Positions 58,447 to 64,000 of a stretch of DNA of 64,000 bases are shown here, one piece after another. The position numbers and the translations under genes were made by a program. This DNA is from Sipunculus nudus (lineage: Eukaryota; Annelida; Sipuncula; Golfingiida; Sipunculidae). Numbering within the stretch: position 1 is the first letter of the stretch; the number at the start of each line of letters is the position of its first letter. The notes under the pieces are model-generated. The model did not search any database, had not been told where the DNA came from, and worked only from the letters and a program-made list of their open reading frames with translations. The stretch lies in assembly GCA_026874595.1 (NCBI GenBank), contig CM049306.1, positions 48,548,019 through 48,612,018 of the forward strand, read 5' to 3'.

Positions 58447-58947
58447 TCAAGCAATGGTCAGGCCATCTTTACATATGATCACAGATTTAAAAAATTCAAT
58501 AAATTCCTTATGAAATGATCGGGTAGTCACATGGCGAGCTCTGGTGTAAGGAATTCGGTAGACACCAATTACTCTAATCAATCTGGATTTATATGTCAGG
58601 ACCCACGACCTTAATTCACTTGACTTTAAGTCGGTAATATTCACATTAACAAGATCATGTATCTTCCATTCAGTAACAAAATAGGTCCTTTCGCAGATAT
58701 TATCCTCATGTAAGGCGCGAGCGACAGTGTTATCAATTTCTGGCACAGGACGCATGTTCTGTGGTAAATGTGATAATGGAGCGGCTGTTGGCCGTTTTCG
58801 CGAACACTTAGTGGGTGTCATGAATATTGATGAGGCCGGGAACCAGGCTGAGTGTATGATGCATGACCCGGAAGATACATACTCATCTTCTAACATCGGA
58901 AGTTGACAAATCATGCGCGTCAGAATTTTGTACCATGCTTTGACCAT
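58447..58947 (-). CDS. 166-codon frame: unknown N-part fused to LINE endonuclease
   Basis: Residues from about 92 on (TEWKIHDLVNVNITDLK, then IRVIGVYRIPYTRARHVTT and FHKEFIEFFKSVIICKDGLT) match the middle of CR1/L2 endonucleases and stop just where the GDFN motif should begin (a TGA follows LTIA). The first 90 residues, with KCSRKRPTAAPLSHLPQNM and several Cys, do not resemble the usual endonuclease N-terminus with its SLRNK and ETWL motifs. They may be a divergent or rearranged part of the element. Confidence 0.5.
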   Translation of the reverse strand: MVKAWYKILTRMICQLPMLEDEYVSSGSCIIHSAWFPASSIFMTPTKCSRKRPTAAPLSHLPQNMRPVPEIDNTVARALHEDNICERTYFVTEWKIHDLVNVNITDLKSSELRSWVLTYKSRLIRVIGVYRIPYTRARHVTTRSFHKEFIEFFKSVIICKDGLTIA

Positions 58948-59082
58948 TATGGAAGGAAACGTGTGATCATTGGCACTCTCCTGTTCACTGAAGAGACAGA
59001 ATTAAGTGGTTGAACGTCTATGTCCGTTCTTAAAAGGGCATTGTAGGTAACTTTTTAACAAACCAAACCCGAAGAGCACCTA

Positions 59083-59335
59083 AGAGACCGCATACCTCCA
59101 CCAAGGCATGGCAATCCTACTGGTCCGAAGATCCCCACCAAACTTTAATTAAGTCTTCCCTCTGCTTGGCCCCACTTCCCGATGACGTCATTGAAATTGC
59201 TGCAGTAATTTTTACATAATCCTGAAACATAAAACGTCATGCAACAAGACAATAACAACCCCCCCCCCCCCCACACACACACTAAGAAGAAAACCAAGGG
59301 GGAAACATAACCTCCTTCGCTGGGGTACAAGTAAA
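59083..59335 (+). mobile_element. CCTCCGCC-ended dispersed repeat, copy 4
   Basis: It starts agagaccgcatacctccacc aaggcatggcaatcc and ends gggggaaacataacctcctt cgctgggg. A C14 run plus (CA)n lies near 59258-59282. Non-coding. Confidence 0.55.
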
Positions 59336-60195
59336 AAGACACGATTCCTTGGCGTACAGAAGTAGTATCAAGCATATTAGACAAATTTTTACAGCTATTG
59401 TTTCTTCACATGCAGCTTAAACACATGAAACAACTAATGACTATGAATAAAAACCGTTGGTGAAATCAAACAGCAACAATGCTCTTCGAAAAAATGATGC
59501 GGCCTCGCAGAAAATCTGCGTGAGTGCTAACTGTTATTTACGAATGCAGTGTCTGTAATGTAACATGAGCAATTATGCGTTTCACAATCTTACTTACTAG
59601 TCCATCTTGCAAATACAATATATTTTCATTATCAGATAACATTGATAAGGGTAGTGGGATGTAAAATAGTTCGTTTTATTATTCATAAAAACTTTTTATC
59701 AGCTAAGATCGATATTTATAGTCGAAGCGTAAATTTAGAAAAATAAAAAAATGTTTATAATTTTAGGTGTGTACCATGGACTCTATTAACTATTGAACTG
59801 TACTTAACACAATATATGACCTGATTAACCTGATTAAGAAATATCGACATAAAGGGTTTGTTTTGGTGTCAAAAGCGTGTCAACTATGTTCCTATGTATT
59901 TTCTTATAAAAAAACCCTGTTATTTCTGCCCACACAAATTTTTATATGTTTCTTTAAGTTTCTTCAAGTCTTATGAAATCCGGAGTGGCTTGGTATATAA
60001 TATAACCAATAATTACGTCTTGGGGTAATAAACTTGATTTTCTGCTTATTTTCTCAATAAACTGCTGATTCTCACCTGGAGATGATAAATAATATCTTAA
60101 CTTCCAAAGAGGTCCTCTTGCGCAGGCTATTATAAAATGTATATACCTATTATGATGTATATGGTATTATTAGGAACTGGGAATTTGCAGTCAAT
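59336..60195. other. Unassigned non-coding stretch
   Basis: Nothing recognised. Confidence 0.45.
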
Positions 60196-60475
60196 GAGCG
60201 CAGACCTCCACCAAGGCAGCCCAATACCCCCATTTATCATTGTCAGAAACGCAGCGTGTTTCCTCTAGAAAAATCCTGGATCAAGATGGTAATCCGGATC
60301 AAACCCCCCCCCCCCCCCGAAATTTAATTATTTGCTCCTTGTATCATTCCCTAGATTTCTTGAAAATATCATCAAAATCCTTGATAAGTTTTGAGTAATG
60401 TAAAAGACAAAATGACAAAAGACAAACCAACGCCGGCAAAAACATAAACCCCATTTTGCGGAGGTAACTTGTCTA
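60196..60475 (+). mobile_element. CCTCCGCC-ended dispersed repeat, copy 5
   Basis: Start gagcgcagacctccaccaag gc. Interior atcatcaaaatccttgataa gttttgagtaatg, aaacgccgg-like text and a C16 run (60305-60320). End aaaaacataaaccccatttt gcggaggtaac. An inverted fragment, atgccttggcggaggtttgg, lies at 60991-61010. This is the most complete copy in the window. Confidence 0.6.
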
Positions 60476-61041
60476 CACTAACGTCATCTTACTGGCTGAC
60501 TAAAAGGACATGCACTATTCATGATCATGATTTACCGAAATATATTCTAAGTGGCCAGCTACATGTGCAAATCGACTTACGTTAACTAGTATAACTAAAA
60601 TAGGAAATAATTCATGGATCGATAAAAAATCTGAAAATGTCTAAAACTAACTGGGAAACCCAGTAAACCTTGCGATCATAAGCTGTATAAGCGTAGTACC
60701 ACTGCATAAAAAGTGGACAGACAAATGTAAATTGATGCAGGAAACAACGTCAGGAGCACGCAACGAGGCTGATTACAGCGACGCAATTTCAACAGATCAA
60801 AGGGACTGAGAAAATAAATTAGAACAGTCGTTAGAGGTTGATGGACAGCCTGGTACAATACCCTAGGTCACATGGACCTCTTAATATTATTGAGGTACTT
60901 AAGATATATGCGGAACGTTGTTTCCCCCTTGTCTGTCAGTGTGTTTTTCTGTAACCAAGCCAGAGAAGGCTTCATCAAATTTTTGTGCTATGCCTTGGCG
61001 GAGGTTTGGGGTCTATTAAGTGCCATTCTAGTTTGACAATG
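60476..61041. other. Mostly unassigned stretch
   Basis: Apart from the inverted CCTCCGCC fragment near 60991, nothing was recognised. Confidence 0.45.
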
Positions 61042-61044
61042 TTA

Positions 61045-61313
61045 GCCCCCCCCCCAAAAAAAAAATAATAATAAAAATAAAAGGTTTGGTTTTCAGGCAC
61101 CGCCCTCGCCAATCATTTTTATTTCGATTTTCATCTTTCAAGGAGATAAAATAATACAACTTTGATAAGTTTTCCTTTGTTATGTAGTTCTTTTAAGATA
61201 AAAATTATGTTATAATCATGCCTTTCCCTGATCATATGACATTTTTATCGAAACATACAAAAAACGCATTGATTTCTGATAAAAAGTGCCAAAGAACCAT
61301 ACCTTTTTTGGCC
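61045..61313. mobile_element. MITE copy D
   Basis: TTA at 61042-61044 and 61314-61316 flank a 269-bp copy. The left end has lost its exact start (gccccccccccaaaa), followed by aaaaggtttggttttcaggc accgccc. The right end is gtgccaaagaaccatacctt ttttggcc. The interior gacatttttatcgaaacata matches the other copies. Confidence 0.8.
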
Positions 61314-61316
61314 TTA

Positions 61317-64000
61317 TGGTGGCTTTTTGACCATAGGATATACCGATAAGTGATACCGACAGCTGCACCATTTATGTATTTTATCGTATGTTCAGAATCA
61401 AGTTCAACTGTTTTTAATTGTGGCCTGTCGAATAAATGGTGTACACGCCTTGAACGAGATTTATATGGGCGTTAAATTTTAAACTCATGCCAATGGGACA
61501 AAACTGTCAAAGTGGGACACAAACCATATTTTTCTGTTCTTTTACCTTTTTATAGAGGTTATATATAGGAAATGTTTAAAAAAAACCTCTGACCTCCATG
61601 CAAGCAGAGCAGTTTTCTGGAAAACATTCACTGCGTTACCAGTTTGGTAAATTAATGACGACACACGTTGAATGAATCATATTTTATTAACTTTTTTACC
61701 ACTGGTGAAAAATCACAATAGAACATTGAATATTCAACACTAACAAAAATGAAAATAACTTACTTTCTAATGGCTCTTGGAGCTACAACGCTCCAATTGT
61801 TAACGCTACAAAATCTTTAATTCATTAAAACATTTCCCGCTGTATCTGAGAAATTACGGCAATTCCTGACAGTTACTTCTGCCTTTGTCACAATCTAATA
61901 AATGAATCATTACTGACATACGCAAATAACCGTGAGAAAGATTAAGGAAATGAAAAATCAAATATTGAATTATTAATCTCATTTATGAGGAATTATTAAA
62001 AACGTGCTTAATAAATTAGTCAAATGGAAATTCAAGCAGATCCTTAAAATAAACACCTTAAACACGAGATGATCCTGGTATGAAGACAAAGATTTTATGG
62101 AAAGTCAAATTGGTTTCCTCGCGCTAGGTACGGGTAATATTATGATGAAGTCTGTTTATTACCTGAAAACCACTATTCTTAACCGCGGAAAACAATTCGA
62201 GCAATTCGCTGTCATATTAAAATTAGTACTGAACTTACATTTTGACTGAAGCTTTCCGGTACAGATTGTGGTAGAAACAAAAAACGTTACGATTGGTTTG
62301 GGATGAAAAATGATGAATCCTTCTTATTGCTTGAACACTATATATATACGTGCTCTGCCTGTCAAAATGAAAAAAATCTAGGCATGATGAAATGTGCTCT
62401 GCACGTGTAAACGATACATCTCTCACGGAAACATATATTCTATACAAGTGAGGGTCCAGGACTTTAGTAAGGAAGTGGTTTACCTTTCACCCCAAAGCAC
62501 TTGAACCCTGTATCCGCGCCACAGCGCAAGTAATTTGGAGAGAGGGTTGCCTCATATATCGGTTAATTTCTCTCAAAAAGGGAGGACCTTCCCTGCTGTG
62601 ACAGACTGTAGGTAAAATAACAACCTGTTTTAAAAGTAATTTCAAACCTGAACATGGCTGCTCTGGATCCGCATTCTTTTGTAAACAGAAAATGTTCATT
62701 TCAGAATCAGCTAAAGACTATGGAAGAGTGGAAGACAGCAAGTAAAACATATTCAAAATTACTTATTTGCGGAAATACAATGTATATCATAATAAATATA
62801 ATGGAGAGTCAGCAATTTCGTGCCCTACTATATACGGTGTTTCTATATATAGTTCGTGATTGATATGCCACTTTTATTAATTCTTATTTTTTTAAATAAA
62901 ATTTAACGTTTGTTATCTCCCCAAATCCGTTTCATACTAGATTTAAAAAATATTACGAATACAGATGAATCCTAAAAATGGATTCTTATACTTGGGGATC
63001 GTCGTAGTTGAAGCGATCAACCTACAAATAAAGACTTCAAGAAAGCTTGGGTATAATGTACATTACTTATGCAGTGATCACATTACATTCGCTCCAACTC
63101 GTTCCACTGCTCGCAAAAGCAGCCTTTGTCGAATGCAACCACCAGGGAAGCGTGACTTTATTGGCGCCTTGACAAAAGTGAGTCAAGGGGACGTCCCCAC
63201 ACGAAATAATGAAATAAACTTCTGTCAATGGTTACGGCGGTTGCTGTTGGGCTTTTGATGGTCCTGTCACCCGTCACTGGATTTTTTTATCCGCATATCC
63301 TCCTGGGTGACCTCTGACCTGACCCTGTCAAGGACAGGCAAAGACAACTGTCCCACTTTATTAATTTTTGTCATTAACAAATGAATGGAATGAATCAGAA
63401 TAGACTCGGTGAAAACCAACAATACCCGTTCTCATTTGTCGGAGCATTCTTGATCTGTTGACAGAGCCCTGATGAGTATATACGGGCAAAGACTGCATAT
63501 GCTGAGATTGGGTAAGGAGAATGGGTTGGAACGTGCTTAACGTATCGTTCATGGTTAACTTATCTCGACACTCTAAGACATAATATCTCCCCTATCCACT
63601 AAAATCTGGCTAGTTTGTTTCACACCAAAATGCTTTCTGCAATCATAAAACCATTAAAACTAAATGACTGTACAATTGAGTTAGCCACAGGTTCACAAAT
63701 CACAAAAAAGCTCCTGGCTGACGAAATAAAATTGATAATTCCGTTCACAAAACATACAAAGTTATCCCTGATCCATGAATGTGACTTTTTTTCTCCCAAA
63801 TCGATTGTTGTCGTCATAGAGTGAAAAAGTTAATCGAATGTCTTGAATTATTTTGAATTTCCCCAGTAAAGCCAAATTTGCAGTTACCTGTAAACGATTG
63901 TGAATAATTTTGACCTTCAGCCTTTTACCACCTGTTTCCTTAAACGATGAGATCGATACATGTTAAGTCTGAACCAACTAATCAGTTATAACAGGATTTC
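61317..64000. other. Unassigned non-coding region
   Basis: No exon chain, RNA or repeat was recognised. The longest frame is 97 codons (62965-63258, plus) with no known domain. The gacctctgacctgaccctgt text near 63310 recalls the gacc-rich repeats but is too short to assign. Confidence 0.45.

Larger units (their letters stand above)
55340..58947 (-). mobile_element. CR1/L2-type LINE relic, endonuclease to RT C-terminus
   Basis: On the minus strand: endonuclease middle (58660-58150) with RVIGVYRIPYTRARHVTT, then MDLIVIR and an ISDH word, then the end DIFNKYAPLLTKTV. After the inserted MITE the text resumes NKLYRLVDRWSNG and WNSKYCDLDPLPTILLKQC. RT motif A is at 56569-56294 and FADD at 56156-56145. 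A GAG-like DLGTIFD stretch precedes the C-terminal RAFSYATPTVWSRLPEYIET with FKKRLKTYYF (55480-55362). These are the hallmarks of CR1/L2/Crack-type elements. Many stops and shifts make it inactive. A 17-bp tandem duplication (tttggtttgatggtaac) lies at 55559-55592. Confidence 0.85.

Overview
The window looks like animal nuclear DNA, most likely from a marine lophotrochozoan and best guessed as a bivalve mollusc. It is AT-rich and gene-poor, with many (TA)n microsatellites, long G/C homopolymers, GT-AG introns, decayed non-LTR retrotransposons, tRNA-derived SINE-like units, MITEs, and tandem modules built on hairpins, Tgtctgtccgtccgt tracts and gacc-ttgacc words. I associate these modules with molluscan genomes from general knowledge. 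The species cannot be fixed from the sequence alone. No bacterial operon, rRNA, CRISPR array or intact functional tRNA was seen. 

Layout. 1-12 kb: non-coding DNA with hairpin-ended repeats, a 21-bp repeat ending in a strong hairpin, MITE copy A, a 34-bp minisatellite of about 0.7 kb, and a clean 206-bp tandem duplication. 12-38 kb: mostly unassigned sequence holding a hammerhead-like Penelope-type fragment, a poly-G dispersed family, tRNA-like SINE heads and several copies of a CCTCCGCC-ended repeat. 38.3-41.0 kb: two adjoining tandem arrays, about 335 bp x 5 and about 278 bp x 3. 43.2-45.7 kb: the one multi-exon protein-coding locus I can support, on the minus strand. It encodes an acidic, split MADF-type DNA-binding domain, a BESS-like helix region and a Q/W/S/P-rich tail. 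As read here it is broken by three in-frame stops and one frameshift. 47.7-51.7 kb: relic of a Tx1/L1-like LINE on the minus strand (5' module, zinc-knuckle ORF1, endonuclease, reverse transcriptase), cut by MITE copy B. 51.8-54.8 kb: SINE-like copies, a pogo-like MITE and a 1.46-kb TIR element with quasi-repeat arms. 55.3-58.9 kb: relic of a CR1/L2-type LINE on the minus strand, split by MITE copy C, which is itself split by a GC-rich TIR element. 59-61.3 kb: more CCTCCGCC-type copies and MITE copy D. 61.3-64 kb: unassigned.

The genes do not form a pathway. The common theme is transposition. One MITE family with TTA duplications sits in both LINE relics, and the broken MADF gene is of the general kind (Myb/MADF DNA-binding proteins) that accompanies PIF/Harbinger transposases. 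No transposase was found here. The best candidate for an undescribed system is a class of TIR elements whose arms consist of one degenerate short word repeated in varied form: TACGAC at 53.4-54.8 kb, CCGGGA at 57.2-57.8 kb, and possibly CGTTCGTA at 45.8-46.2 kb.
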